This document shows, piece by piece, positions 43,801 to 51,623 of a DNA stretch of 60,325 nt. The notes beneath the pieces were generated by a model, which saw only the letters and a list, made by a program, of their open reading frames with translations, made no database searches and was not told the DNA's origin. The first letter of the stretch is position 1. Each line of letters starts with the position of its first letter. The position numbers and the translations under genes were made by a program. Source of the DNA: Asparagopsis taxiformis (taxonomy: Eukaryota; Rhodophyta; Florideophyceae; Bonnemaisoniales; Bonnemaisoniaceae). The stretch lies in NCBI GenBank assembly GCA_030407315.1, contig JALQPE010002920.1, positions 1-60,325 of the forward strand. Direction: 5' to 3'.

Positions 43801-45623
43801 TCAATGAGACGCAGCTAAGGTGGTCTACTCTCGAAAAAGAAGCATATGCTATTCTAGCTTCTTTAGAACGTATGCACTGGCTTGTTTCAACTCCAGATGG
43901 ATTTGATCTGTACACAGATCATAACAATATCATTTTCATCTTTGATCCACTTGCACTCAAACCTGACCTTGCTCAGAGCTCTGTGAAAAAGGTGCTTCGC
44001 TGGGCAGTTAGAATGAGCATGTACAACTACGTCTGCATGCATATTAAGGGTGCAGATAATGTATGGGCGGATTTACTCGGGCGATGGTCGGCAACTCCTA
44101 CAGTCCGCCGCATCATATCTATCCCTCCCCTCGTCTCTACTCAAGACAAAGAATTTGAATGGCCCTCAGACACAGAAATCGCGAGTTTACAGTCCAAGCA
44201 TGTTTCCACACGCCCTGAAAGTGTATTCAAACACGACGGGCTCTGGAAGAACCAAGCATATGCCGTATGGATCCCCGATGAAAGTGCAGACTTACAGTTG
44301 CGCATATGCATAGTAGGACATACTACCGCTGCTGGCCACCGAGGACAAAGTGCCACTGAAATTGCTATACGCAAACACTTCTTTTGGAAGTCAATGACAA
44401 CGGACATTAGGACATTCGTCAAAGCATGTATTCATTGTATTTCTACCTTGAAAGGGGGAAAGGAGCCACGCCCGCTAGGTTCTGCGCTGCACGGATCAGA
44501 ACCTAACGATCTGCTACAGTTTGACTTCCTAGAAATGGCGCCAAGTAATACCGGTGCAAAATATATTCTCTTGTTGCGAGATGACTTCTCTTCATACGCA
44601 TGGTTGATTCCGTTTGCTGCAGCAAATGCAGAAAACGCAGCAGACGCCATTATAGAATGGGCGAGCACATTTACCGTACCGAAGGGACTAATGTCAGATG
44701 GTGGTAGCCATTTCAAAAATGACACAGTGAAACGAGTAGCAAAGGGGCTCAAGACACCTCACCATTTTACACTACCGTACACTCCATGGAGCAATGGTGG
44801 CGTGGAAAGGCTGGGTAAGGAAGTCTTACGTACCTTCAGAGCTGTACTATCAGAGCTCCGTTTTCCACACTCCGAGTGGCCAGATCTTACTCCAGTAATA
44901 CAGAGTGCACTCAATAACTCTCCATCACCACAAAGACGCAACATGGCCCCTATAACCATCTTCTCGGGTTTGCCGCCATCTTCTCCAGTATCGACCTTCA
45001 AACGGTCCTGCACGGGGAAAATTGTTAGTGTTTCTGATGCCCGAACAGAGCTTGCACGGAATCTAACCTCTGTTCAAGACAGGCTGGCCGAGCTCCACCC
45101 AGTTGTTCAGATCTCTCTAAAGGAGCATAGGGAAAGAGCGCGCAAAGCTGCATCACGTGGTGTACCAGCAGGTTTTAGTGAGGGTGATTATGTACTTATC
45201 GCGCGAGAAGACTTTTCGGCAGGGGAAAAGCTTTGTTTAAGATGGAGAGGGCCGCGCAGAGTTGTCAAAGCACTATCTGACTACGTTTTTCAGGTCGAGG
45301 ATCTACGTAACGGTTCGGTAGAAGATGTTCATGCTTCGCGAATCCGTTTTTACTCCGATTCCTCTCTTGACAGTGAAGCGATTTTCCCTCACGTGCTGTC
45401 GTCCGAAACCGGTATGGAAGTGGCTCGCTTAATGAGCCTAGAAAAGAATAGAAATGGACTGATGATCCATGTACGGTGGAAGGGCATGCCAAAAGAGGAG
45501 GACACTTTAGAACCTCTTGAGAAGGTTTATGAGGATGTACCAAAGATGGTGGAGCGACTGCTAGCTCGCTCTTCTATCTCGAAATCATTGGCAAACGAAG
45601 CCAAAATCGCTCTAGGCCTTTGA
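40899..45623 (+). CDS. gypsy-B Gag-Pol polyprotein (1,574 aa, single frame)
   Basis: One ATG-initiated frame covers the whole interior. Residues 1 to about 250 are Gag-like, and a Cys/His cluster CPFKLCxxxxxRHYVNDCPW near 265 is a degenerate zinc knuckle. A protease is not obvious; the candidate is the region around 420-470. RT spans about 580-800, with FATFDLSNGYWQLPL and the polymerase box WLDD near 765. RNase H has VYTDAS near 929, LEKEAYA and LYTDHN. Integrase has an HHCC zinc site from about 1140 (GHTTAAGHRG ... CIHC), catalytic Asp in LLQFDFLEM and LMSDGGSHF near 1265, and Glu in WSNGGVERLG. A WRGPRRVV segment and a chromodomain-like tail (IHVRWKGMPKEEDTLEPL, about 1525-1550) follow. 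The polyprotein makes and integrates the element's cDNA. No lesion is visible. Confidence 0.9.
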   Translation: MSEMEESSGVSIRKTVAVSPTIDHPRLVKQDASSIRVFLRLYDQYANEVIARAVQMSNDDTMSVETARPVDLKFCVDPEYLESAIALGFIPDALSYRQLTDATLRAFLEKKAEECKESITLNGLDIMVNKKLRMNMQDSSAVSRMQSLFVSYHTLLRQNGLLWVIETSQNVAVKHILKAIRPHALQSRLSNDLEFSHSVLSSDFKGFMEHSIKLAEAFQLVDSGKSYQNKDSTVSGMMKEKKKSEVGSSDEPLKITQKQRKSRPLPLCPFKLCVPSGRRHYVNDCPWSNDEEKKVMREQLAARRPSSSTRSQTSQKSSKDIAWKTGRLSKSPRTTPEKRSDNCNVTLSDGISSIQTNGRCDDGSDDSLASPVVAEKAVAQGIGRIRKIPPVTLQVALRKGRNAEQFQFSRIWSIPRTILHLSSGHLALINTSFLVADDALACEDILIGQPILQHLQIDSRTLLEQNRAILDGSDCSAVGNPTVPRGGGAVSRLMIARINHVANEDVESASVRTKPYQSRPRADYFEINKEQDPFPDAALLGPVDSDQQEDVGAAIRELLNRARESGLSEKYQDTLNSILLKYTDIFRTGLSSGPPADLPPLRIKLHTHARPTRVKLRNYSQTQRDFLNEFVLKLVEKGMAYPNPTAAWAAAPLLVPKPGPEKFRFTVDLRPVNSHTVKHQYPMPNLEHEISQLAGAKYFATFDLSNGYWQLPLHEDSQECQSFLTPDNVYSPTRVLHGTSNAVAHLQACLAEIIPPALKLSTITWLDDILCHGESISSLMNTIECLFKIFQKHRLRLHPRKCNLFTKCITWCGRQISEQGIRFDPRRLDALLSMSPPTNGAHLQQFLCAMQWVKQCIPRYSEITHPLHLFVEKVYAKVTKRTKISVSRISLASLGWGEEQLKAFEVCKRALASQVTLTHRDSRKRLCVYTDASDVIWSGIITQVPKEELKLKHSNQNHEPLAFLSGRFNETQLRWSTLEKEAYAILASLERMHWLVSTPDGFDLYTDHNNIIFIFDPLALKPDLAQSSVKKVLRWAVRMSMYNYVCMHIKGADNVWADLLGRWSATPTVRRIISIPPLVSTQDKEFEWPSDTEIASLQSKHVSTRPESVFKHDGLWKNQAYAVWIPDESADLQLRICIVGHTTAAGHRGQSATEIAIRKHFFWKSMTTDIRTFVKACIHCISTLKGGKEPRPLGSALHGSEPNDLLQFDFLEMAPSNTGAKYILLLRDDFSSYAWLIPFAAANAENAADAIIEWASTFTVPKGLMSDGGSHFKNDTVKRVAKGLKTPHHFTLPYTPWSNGGVERLGKEVLRTFRAVLSELRFPHSEWPDLTPVIQSALNNSPSPQRRNMAPITIFSGLPPSSPVSTFKRSCTGKIVSVSDARTELARNLTSVQDRLAELHPVVQISLKEHRERARKAASRGVPAGFSEGDYVLIAREDFSAGEKLCLRWRGPRRVVKALSDYVFQVEDLRNGSVEDVHASRIRFYSDSSLDSEAIFPHVLSSETGMEVARLMSLEKNRNGLMIHVRWKGMPKEEDTLEPLEKVYEDVPKMVERLLARSSISKSLANEAKIALGL

Positions 45624-45633
45624 AAGAGGGGAC

Positions 45634-45914
45634 TGTAGCCAGCTTGCATTTTATTGTAACGGTAATAGATGCAGCGGCTTGAAGTAATTTTGGCAAGAAC
45701 GATATTGACTTTCTGTCATTGCTGTAGCGCTTGTATCTACCTACAGTGACGACACCCTGCAAGCCAATGTGTCAGTCAATTCTCTTCACGTACACCAACT
45801 AGTAGTGCCGTCAGTGGCGGCACGTTCATTTGGTACTCCAGAATCAGTACTTAAGTGCGATCTCTCGATGCACTTTTATGAAATAAAAAAGCTATCGCAA
45901 CTTCAACAACCACA
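45634..45914 (+). repeat. gypsy-B 3' LTR
   Basis: Identical by eye to the 5' LTR over all 281 bp. It starts 10 bases after the gag-pol stop (TGA, 45621-45623), with the polypurine tract in between. Confidence 0.9.
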
Positions 45915-46162
45915 CTCGGTCGTGCGAGGGGTGGGAGGCAGAGGCAGAGCCGAAGCAGAAGAGAACCCAGAGAACCCCGGCCTTCGTGGCTATTGGATTG
46001 CCAACTCCCGTCATATCCCCTAATTGCATCGACTACTGCTTGCAAAGCTTACCGAATCTCCACAATGTGGAGCTCATTTCAAACTCAGAAACACGGCGCA
46101 GAGCACATTAGCTTGGGTGCGCATTGGTATTCAAAATTAGACTTGCCCAGCAGTTGTCTTAC

Positions 46163-46240
46163 CTGTTGGGATATCCATATAACCAGGCGACATGCCAACT
46201 CTAGTGTCTGCGCAGGCACAAAATTCTTTATAGTCTAACA
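46163..46240 (+). repeat. 78-bp dispersed element, copy B
   Basis: Identical to copy A (10751-10828) except for one base (A at the position of C in CACAACATT). The hairpin GTGTCTGCGCAGGCAC is at 46204-46219. It begins 9 bases after the truncated end of array unit 5, so copies A and B lie on opposite sides of the array. Confidence 0.75.
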
Positions 46241-46716
46241 TTACCTGTTATTGTCGCCGCGTTGATCGCCGGCGTGTCATTAAATTTCAGTGCTGAGCTG
46301 CAATCCTAGTGTAATGTACAAGTTATTCGTCAATATGTTAAGAAATGACTCCAGGACTGAGTGGAACCACTTTGAAAAGCGAGTGGTATACAACTCTGCA
46401 ATACAACGTGTGGGAAAGCGCGCCGAACACTTTCGCGAGTCGGCGATGACGAAAAGGCGATACTTGCTGGTACCTGATTGGTTGCAATCTTGATTTTCTT
46501 TGATGTGTGCCTTAGTATTTTTCCGAAGCGCTCGATGTTATCTGTCTATATTCATGTCTGAAACAATAATATCTTCTCTTATGCCGAGCACCACCGTCAA
46601 TCTCTTATTACTGGGAGGTGCGGTAACCAATCCCAAAACATGATATCCACCTATGTTCTTTCCTTGCTTTACGAAAGCTAAAATTTTAAAACATTTTCCA
46701 AAATTCATTCAGAACA
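46241..46716. other. right flank of the array, no convincing gene
   Basis: This is unique AT-rich sequence. The longest frame from an ATG (46314-46493, about 59 codons, basic) has no domain I recognise and could be a gene fragment. Confidence 0.45.
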
Positions 46717-46721
46717 CAATG

Positions 46722-46930
46722 GGTTAGATCGTCAGAGTCCGATGCCTCCTGGTTTACTTTGGATCCTATGTTAAACTATATACATTTCTATTGCTACTGT
46801 CGGTGGCTTCAGTTGCCACGTCCGCTTTGCGCTGACACTGTTGGTAGATTGCTTTGCTTCAGGAGTTAGCATCCTGATTATGGAGTGAGCTGTCCGTTGG
46901 CGACATGCGTTCGAAGTTAGCATCCTGACA
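46722..46930 (-). repeat. copia-2 3' LTR (209 bp, longer than its partner)
   Basis: On the minus strand it starts TGTCAGGATGCTAAC after the polypurine tract. It then has about 38 bases absent from the 5' LTR and a second TCAGGATGCTAAC, after which it matches the 5' LTR to the end. The last base is C instead of A, next to the duplication CAATG. Confidence 0.85.
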
Positions 46931-47698
46931 GCCCCCCTGTCGCCAAGGGGCAGCGAGTGAGGTCGATTTGGCGGTGAGGTTGTTATTATTGTGGACGGGT
47001 GCCGCTGTTATGCGGAGAATGGTTGTGAGCTTGGAGAATGTTTTCTTAGTTATTGGTTTTGTGAATATGTCTGCTAACATCTCTTCCGAGGGTAGGTACT
47101 GTAGCTCGATGTTGCCGGATTGGATGTTGTCTTGTAGGTGGTGGAAGCGGATGTCTATAAATTTTCTTCGTTTTGTTGGTGCTGAGTTAGTTGCAATTGC
47201 CATTGTGGACTGTGAGTCTGTGAATGTTAGTATGGCTTGATGTTTTGGTATCATTTTCAGTTCCTTCAACATGTTACCAATCCAGTTTGTTTGTCTGGTT
47301 GTTTCTGAAGCGGCGATTGTTTCGGCTTCACATGTACTAAGTGCTACTAGCGATTGGCGTTGTGAGGTCCAGTGAATAGGGGCGTTATGAAGTGTGTGGA
47401 CTGATCCTGAAATGTATTTGCGGGTTGTCTTGTCATTGGCAAAGTCGGAGTCTGTGTACGCAATGATCGTGTCTGGGGTTGTGAAGTTGGGGAATGATAT
47501 ACCTTGGTTGGGCGTGTGGATGAGGTATCGTACGAGGCGTTTTAGTAACTTCCAGTGTCGTATTGTGGGCTTATGGTTGGCTCGTGCGAGGCAATTTGTA
47601 TAGAATTGCAAGTCGGGTCGCGTTGAGTCTGTGAGGTAGCGAAGCTCGCCAACTGTTTCTCGGTAATGTGTAGCGATGGATGGGTCAATTTGGTCGGA
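46859..47698 (-). pseudogene. copia-2 RNase H and connection region, after the nonsense codon
   Basis: This is the direct in-frame continuation of RT after TAA (47701-47699). It has HYRETVGELRYLTDSTRPDL, the RNase H segments AYTDSDFANDKTTRKYISG, ALSTCEAETIAAS and TFTDSQSTMAIA, and the copia signature KRRKFIDIRFHHLQD ... EEMLADIFTKPI. The frame continues through the polypurine tract into the 3' LTR and stops at 46859. It cannot be translated as part of pol unless the stop is read through. Confidence 0.85.
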
Positions 47699-48484
47699 TT
47701 ACGCGGGTGGCGATAGATCAATTCCGTCAGAGTAAAGGGATTCAATAGGTTTGGCATTGATCATGTTTGCTTTTGTGATAATAGAGCGTGCCACGTGTGG
47801 CTGCGATATGTGAGTGCCGTGTTCGTTGTATGTTATTTTCCAATTGAGATATTTGGTGGGCTTCCCAAGCCGTTTGACAGAGTACTTTTTGGATAATGTG
47901 TGGTACAGTTCGTCAATCAGTTTTGTTGAAGATGCACATACGAGGAAGTCATCGATTGTGATGGCGATGATAGTTTGGTGTGGGCCGTTTGTTTTGGTGA
48001 ATAGGCAGGGGTCGGATTTCATTTGATTGTATCCGTGGAGTAGAAGGAAATTCCGTGCTCCGTCGCAAAATATTTTGCCAGCTTGCCGGGTTCCGTACAA
48101 ATTTCCTTTTAGTTCGCCAGCAGTTTCGGGATGTTTGTACGTTCCGTCAAAGAGTGGGTGCTGTTGGATGTATACTGGTTGCGTGTGTTGGAACGGTTCA
48201 TGGAGAAATGCCGAAGAAATATCAAGGTGTTCCGTAGGTAAGTTATGTGCTGCTGCGTGACCGAGTATAATGCGGATTGTTGTCTTGTCTGCAGCGAACG
48301 TTGACGTGTGGTTTGGGTCATAGTGGACGCCAGGTAGCATCAAGTCGCCGCGTACAGCGCAGCGTGCTTTTCGTTCTGTTATATCGCCGTTGGGGTCGCG
48401 TTTATAGCGATATGTCATCGTGAGCGGGAGTGGTCTTGCGTTTCGAGGAATGTGTGCGTTGGGTAGCCATTTGATGGCCTCCAT
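47699..48484 (-). pseudogene. copia-2 reverse transcriptase (frameshifted from integrase)
   Basis: The frame begins in practice near 48545 with YPDADEWALAHNEELSKIDT and contains YRYKRDPNGDITERKARC, HLDISSAFLHEPF (first catalytic Asp), GNLYGTRQAGK, ITIDDFLVCAS (the polymerase box, IDD instead of the usual VDD) and LGKPTKYLNWK. It ends at the premature TAA 47701-47699, right after DLSPPA. The upstream frame reaches this region one base out of phase because an A run (GAAAATA on the minus strand, about 48543-48549) is one base short. Confidence 0.85.
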
Positions 48485-48489
48485 TGTGT

Positions 48490-51324
48490 CTATTTTTGAA
48501 AGCTCTTCGTTGTGTGCCAGTGCCCATTCATCAGCGTCAGGGTATTTTCGAGCGGCTCGATGAGTTTTGGGGCTGGTGTTTTACTTGTGATCTGTGTTGG
48601 TGTTTGTTGTGCTTTCGGTTGTTTTGTGTGGAAGATCATATGTGTTGTGGCAGTTGGGTCTGATTTGGTGCTGTAAGGGTGGAAGTCAAGCGCGGAGATT
48701 CTTGAGTATTTCTGTGTCGCAGTGTCTCTGACAAGTATTGTATCAGGTGTTATGCCTGCGATGTATCGTACAAGTGTAGCTCGGTCTTCCAGTTTTGATT
48801 TAGGAGCTAGTATGGGTACGTGACCTAGTTGGCCAAATGCGTATAGGCGTTGGACGTTAGGGACCATTTGGTGCCATTCTGTGTGAGGGATTTTGTTGGT
48901 GACGGAGTGCAGAGTTAGGTTGCGTTTGAATACAGAGTCCATGAGTGCGTCTTCCCAATTTTTGTCGTCCATACTGCTGTGGGTGAGATTGGCTCGGACC
49001 GCGTCCATTAGTGTCTTGTTAACTCTTTCTGCAATGCTGTTCTGTTGCGGGGTGTGGGGAATTGTTGTTATGTGTTTGATTCCTCGGGACCGCAATTGAT
49101 CCTGCAATGACGTGCCTGTGTATTCTTTGGCGTTGTCGGATCTAAAGAATCGCGGATATTTTCCTTGACTGGTGTGAACATATTCCATGTGTTCTACGAC
49201 GAGCTGTGGTATGAGTGTTCTATTCGGTATGCAGTGCAATGTGATATATCTCGTCTTTGTGTCTATGAATGTCACAAAGTACCGGTTGCCATGTGTGGAT
49301 GTGGTAGGTAGTGGGCCACATACGTCGGAGGAAATGTGGTCGCCAATTTGGTGGTTGTGAACGGTTGGCTTGTGCGGTGCGCTTTTTGTTTTAGCTTGCG
49401 CACATGCGCTGCATGTGAAGTCTTCAAAGGATGTGTTATTGTAAGGGGAGAGAGCAGGTAGCGTTTGGTGTTTGCACATTTTACGCATGGTTTGTGGATT
49501 GACGTGTCCTAATTTGATGTGCAGGTCGTGAGACAAGGAATATTGATCCACTGCTGGTTGGATTGTTAGAGGGTTGCGTGTTCGTGGTGGCCGAGGCGGT
49601 GCATTTTTGAGGCGATGTTCCTTGTTGATAGGGTTCGTTCGTCGTGTTGTGAATATTGGTGGGGGCGTCGTGGTTTCGTTTTGTTTTTCTCTCTTGTTGT
49701 TTGTGTTCGAGTGTGGGGTGTTCGTTGTGCGGGCTGAAGTGCTTTCTGGGGCGTTATAAGATTCACTTTTTCGCGTTTCAGCTCGATTTGTTGTATTTTG
49801 CGTGTTTTGTGGTTTGTTTTTCTGAGCTTTGGCATTTGATTTAGGCGTTCCGTTGTTTGTTGTCCGCCATGGTCTATCCCATGGGATCTTTGCTCGCTTG
49901 GATCGCGTATTTTGTGACGGTGCATCTGGGTGTGTGCTTTGTGGTGCACGGGGCTTCCGTGTGTGTGTGCTGGTCGAGTGGGAGTGAGACGTGGTGGGTT
50001 GTGTCCGACTCGAGGATGAGTGAGTGTTGAAGCATGACGATAGGGTGTGGCGTAAGGGTATTGGTTTATTGTGGACGATGTAGAGTCCTTGTTTTCTTGT
50101 TGCTATTTTGTGGTGTTCTTTTGTGTGCCTTGGAGTAATAAAGGCGTGTTGAGGAGTGAAAGTGACAGGTCCGTGATTCGATGCAAGTGTATGTACGGAT
50201 ATGAGGTTGTGTGTGAGCTCTGGGGTGACAACAGCGTCACTGATGTTGAGCATCAATGTTGGTGTCTTGATCTTTGTATTTCCAGAGTGTGTTATCGTGT
50301 GCCTATTGTTAGCTGCTGTCTTTGTGAATTGTGCGTGACTTACCGGTTTCATTCCGTGTTGTGGAGTGTTGAAGTGCGATGGGTCTGCCCCTGAATCGAG
50401 TACGATTAGCTTACGTTCGGCTTCGGATATGCTTACGTCGTCCTCATAGATTGGGAAGGAGGGGGCGTGTTCCTTTTGGGTTTCATGAGGGTATGCAGCC
50501 ACTTCGTGTGCTTTGTTGCTGGACGACGCGCGTTGAGCACGACATTCTCTGTCGCTGTGGTATGGGGATTTGTGGTAGTTGCACCATTTTTGTCCATGGC
50601 TAGGTGACGGGTTGTTGCGAATTGCTCGGGAATGCCATGTTTTGGTGTAGTTTTTGTTTCTTGTGTTTGTGTAATGTTGACGAGATTGTTGCATGTGGTT
50701 ACGGTTATGGAGGGAGTATAGATTCATGGTGTTGTTGTTGAGTTTGCGTGCTCGGATGCTGTTTGTGGCACGTTTGATGCGTGTGTTGAATTCTGCGATG
50801 GTGGCGGGAGGAGTTTGTATCATAATTTCGTGTGTCGTCTGTAGTTCGGGATTGTTTTGAATGCCTTGGATCATATATTGGATTGTTGTTTCTTCTTCGT
50901 TTATGCGTGGGAATTTTGCGTTTCGCATGGTGAGGCGCATTTGGGCATGTTGCGCCAGGAACTCGTCGACGTTGTTGATATTAAGGAGCGTTATGCTGCG
51001 TGCGTTTGAGTCGAGTATGCTGTGGTCGATAGATGTGAGTTCATTGACTTGATTGAGGATGTGGTTGGTTAGGAGGAATGGCGGGAGCTGGAGGTGTTCG
51101 TCAGTCAATTGATCGATAATGGCTTCGGGGAGACTGGAAAGAATGATGTGCGTTAGTCTTTCTTGCTGGCGTGTGAATTCTGTGAATTCTGCTGGGTCCT
51201 GTGGTGCAGTTGTGGTTGCTTCGAGGAAGTGTTCGAGCTTCAAGTCGTGGGTTATGGCTTGTAAATTGCGATGCCAGTATGACGCGTTTTGCGGTTGGAG
51301 TGTGGGGAGCGAGAAGGAATTCAT
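48490..51324 (-). CDS. copia-2 Gag, protease and integrase (944 aa)
   Basis: It starts at the ATG at 51324, 40 bases inside the primer binding site, and runs 944 codons. Gag occupies about 1-290 (typical opening SLPTLQPQNASYWHRNLQA) and includes a knuckle-like CNYHKSPYHSDREC. The aspartic protease motif VLDSGAD is near 309, and the region 430-590 is Ser/Thr/Pro/Asn-rich linker. The integrase zinc module is HIKLGH...CSACAQAK. Catalytic Asp lie in SSDVCGPL near 665 and RSDNAKEY near 730, and Glu in PHTPQQNSIAERVN near 765. The last 20 or so residues are out of frame because of the one-base deletion that separates it from RT. Gag forms particles and integrase inserts the cDNA, but without RT this copy is not autonomous. 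Confidence 0.9.
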   Translation of the reverse strand: MNSFSLPTLQPQNASYWHRNLQAITHDLKLEHFLEATTTAPQDPAEFTEFTRQQERLTHIILSSLPEAIIDQLTDEHLQLPPFLLTNHILNQVNELTSIDHSILDSNARSITLLNINNVDEFLAQHAQMRLTMRNAKFPRINEEETTIQYMIQGIQNNPELQTTHEIMIQTPPATIAEFNTRIKRATNSIRARKLNNNTMNLYSLHNRNHMQQSRQHYTNTRNKNYTKTWHSRAIRNNPSPSHGQKWCNYHKSPYHSDRECRAQRASSSNKAHEVAAYPHETQKEHAPSFPIYEDDVSISEAERKLIVLDSGADPSHFNTPQHGMKPVSHAQFTKTAANNRHTITHSGNTKIKTPTLMLNISDAVVTPELTHNLISVHTLASNHGPVTFTPQHAFITPRHTKEHHKIATRKQGLYIVHNKPIPLRHTLSSCFNTHSSSSRTQPTTSHSHSTSTHTRKPRAPQSTHPDAPSQNTRSKRAKIPWDRPWRTTNNGTPKSNAKAQKNKPQNTQNTTNRAETRKSESYNAPESTSARTTNTPHSNTNNKREKQNETTTPPPIFTTRRTNPINKEHRLKNAPPRPPRTRNPLTIQPAVDQYSLSHDLHIKLGHVNPQTMRKMCKHQTLPALSPYNNTSFEDFTCSACAQAKTKSAPHKPTVHNHQIGDHISSDVCGPLPTTSTHGNRYFVTFIDTKTRYITLHCIPNRTLIPQLVVEHMEYVHTSQGKYPRFFRSDNAKEYTGTSLQDQLRSRGIKHITTIPHTPQQNSIAERVNKTLMDAVRANLTHSSMDDKNWEDALMDSVFKRNLTLHSVTNKIPHTEWHQMVPNVQRLYAFGQLGHVPILAPKSKLEDRATLVRYIAGITPDTILVRDTATQKYSRISALDFHPYSTKSDPTATTHMIFHTKQPKAQQTPTQITSKTPAPKLIEPLENTLTLMNGHWHTTKSFQK

Positions 51325-51363
51325 TTTTGGGGCGTTGGATCGGTGCGCAGGGTGATAGAGAAA

Positions 51364-51375
51364 GGGCCGATAACC
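51364..51375 (-). promoter_or_regulatory. copia-2 primer binding site, initiator-tRNA half type
   Basis: Directly inside the 5' LTR the minus strand reads GGTTATCGGCCC. This matches 11 of 12 bases of GGTTATGGGCCC, the sequence complementary to the anticodon-loop region of eukaryotic initiator methionine tRNA. Drosophila copia and yeast Ty5 use that region as a cleaved half-tRNA primer. Confidence 0.65.
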
Positions 51376-51533
51376 TGTTAGATCGTCAGAGTCCGATGCC
51401 TCCTGGTTTACTTTGGATCCTATGTTAAACTATATACATTTCTATTGCTACTGTCGGTGGCTTCAGTTGCCACGTCCGCTTTGCGCTGACACTGTTGGTA
51501 GATTGCTTTGCTTCAGGAGTTAGCATCCTGACA
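51376..51533 (-). repeat. copia-2 5' LTR (158 bp)
   Basis: On the minus strand it runs TGTCAGGATGCTAAC ... GATCTAACA. TATATAGTTTAAC within it is a possible TATA region. Outside lies CAATG, matching the other end. Confidence 0.9.
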
Positions 51534-51623
51534 CAATGGATTCGTTCCTGAACGATTCAATCTCAGACTAGTGTAACCAGCGGATTAATTTGTCCATTGT
51601 AGAGCCGGCTATATCTTTCCTAT

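Larger units (their letters stand above)
40482..45914 (+). mobile_element. complete Ty3/gypsy retrotransposon gypsy-B (5,433 bp)
   Basis: Two 281-bp LTRs (40482-40762 and 45634-45914) read as identical, begin TGTAGCC, end CCACA and flank one open gag-pol frame. A perfect 5-bp duplication CTCGG lies at 40477-40481 and 45915-45919. A polypurine tract AAAGAGGGGAC (45623-45633) precedes the 3' LTR. Identical LTRs and an uninterrupted coding frame indicate a very recent insertion, possibly of a still-active element. The target is the solo LTR, 6 bases past its TATA box. Confidence 0.95.
40110..46064 (+). mobile_element. solo LTR (517 bp of its own) inserted in unit 5 and split by gypsy-B
   Basis: The element starts TGTGGTAATT at 40110 and ends TCTCCACA at 46064. 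It is flanked by a 5-bp duplication ATGTG (40105-40109 and 46065-46069). Removing it and one ATGTG restores the array unit exactly (CGTCATGTG-GAGCTC). Its own sequence is 40110-40481 plus 45920-46064, with a TATAAATA at 40463-40470 and no coding capacity, as expected for a lone LTR. The left part contains CCACGTGCACACACACGTGG (40165-40184), a nested inverted repeat (40212-40251) and CGAGATCATATCTCG (40269-40283). Confidence 0.85.
35254..46153 (+). repeat. tandem array unit 5, diverged at its left end, interrupted, right end truncated
   Basis: The unit sequence runs 35254-40109, is interrupted by a nested retroelement insertion (40110-46064 plus one ATGTG duplication), and resumes at 46070-46153. 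There the homology stops about 175 bp short of a full unit. Within 35289-35373 it differs from the other units by about 10 substitutions and a 4-bp insertion. It also has a 14-bp insertion at 40041-40054. The tail 46070-46153 has two visible substitutions. The rest, including the gene, matches the other units. Confidence 0.9.
46722..51533 (-). mobile_element. Ty1/copia retrotransposon copia-2, nearly complete, inactivated
   Basis: On the minus strand the element runs from a 158-bp 5' LTR (51376-51533) through gag-pro-int, RT and RNase H to a 3' LTR (46722-46930). A 5-bp duplication CAATG flanks it (46717-46721 and 51534-51538). The 3' LTR is preceded on the minus strand by a G-rich polypurine tract (complement of 46931-46937). 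Only two coding lesions are visible, a one-base deletion near 48543-48548 and a TAA at 47699-47701. It is a close relative of copia-1 in domain sequence but clearly a separate, younger insertion. Confidence 0.95.
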
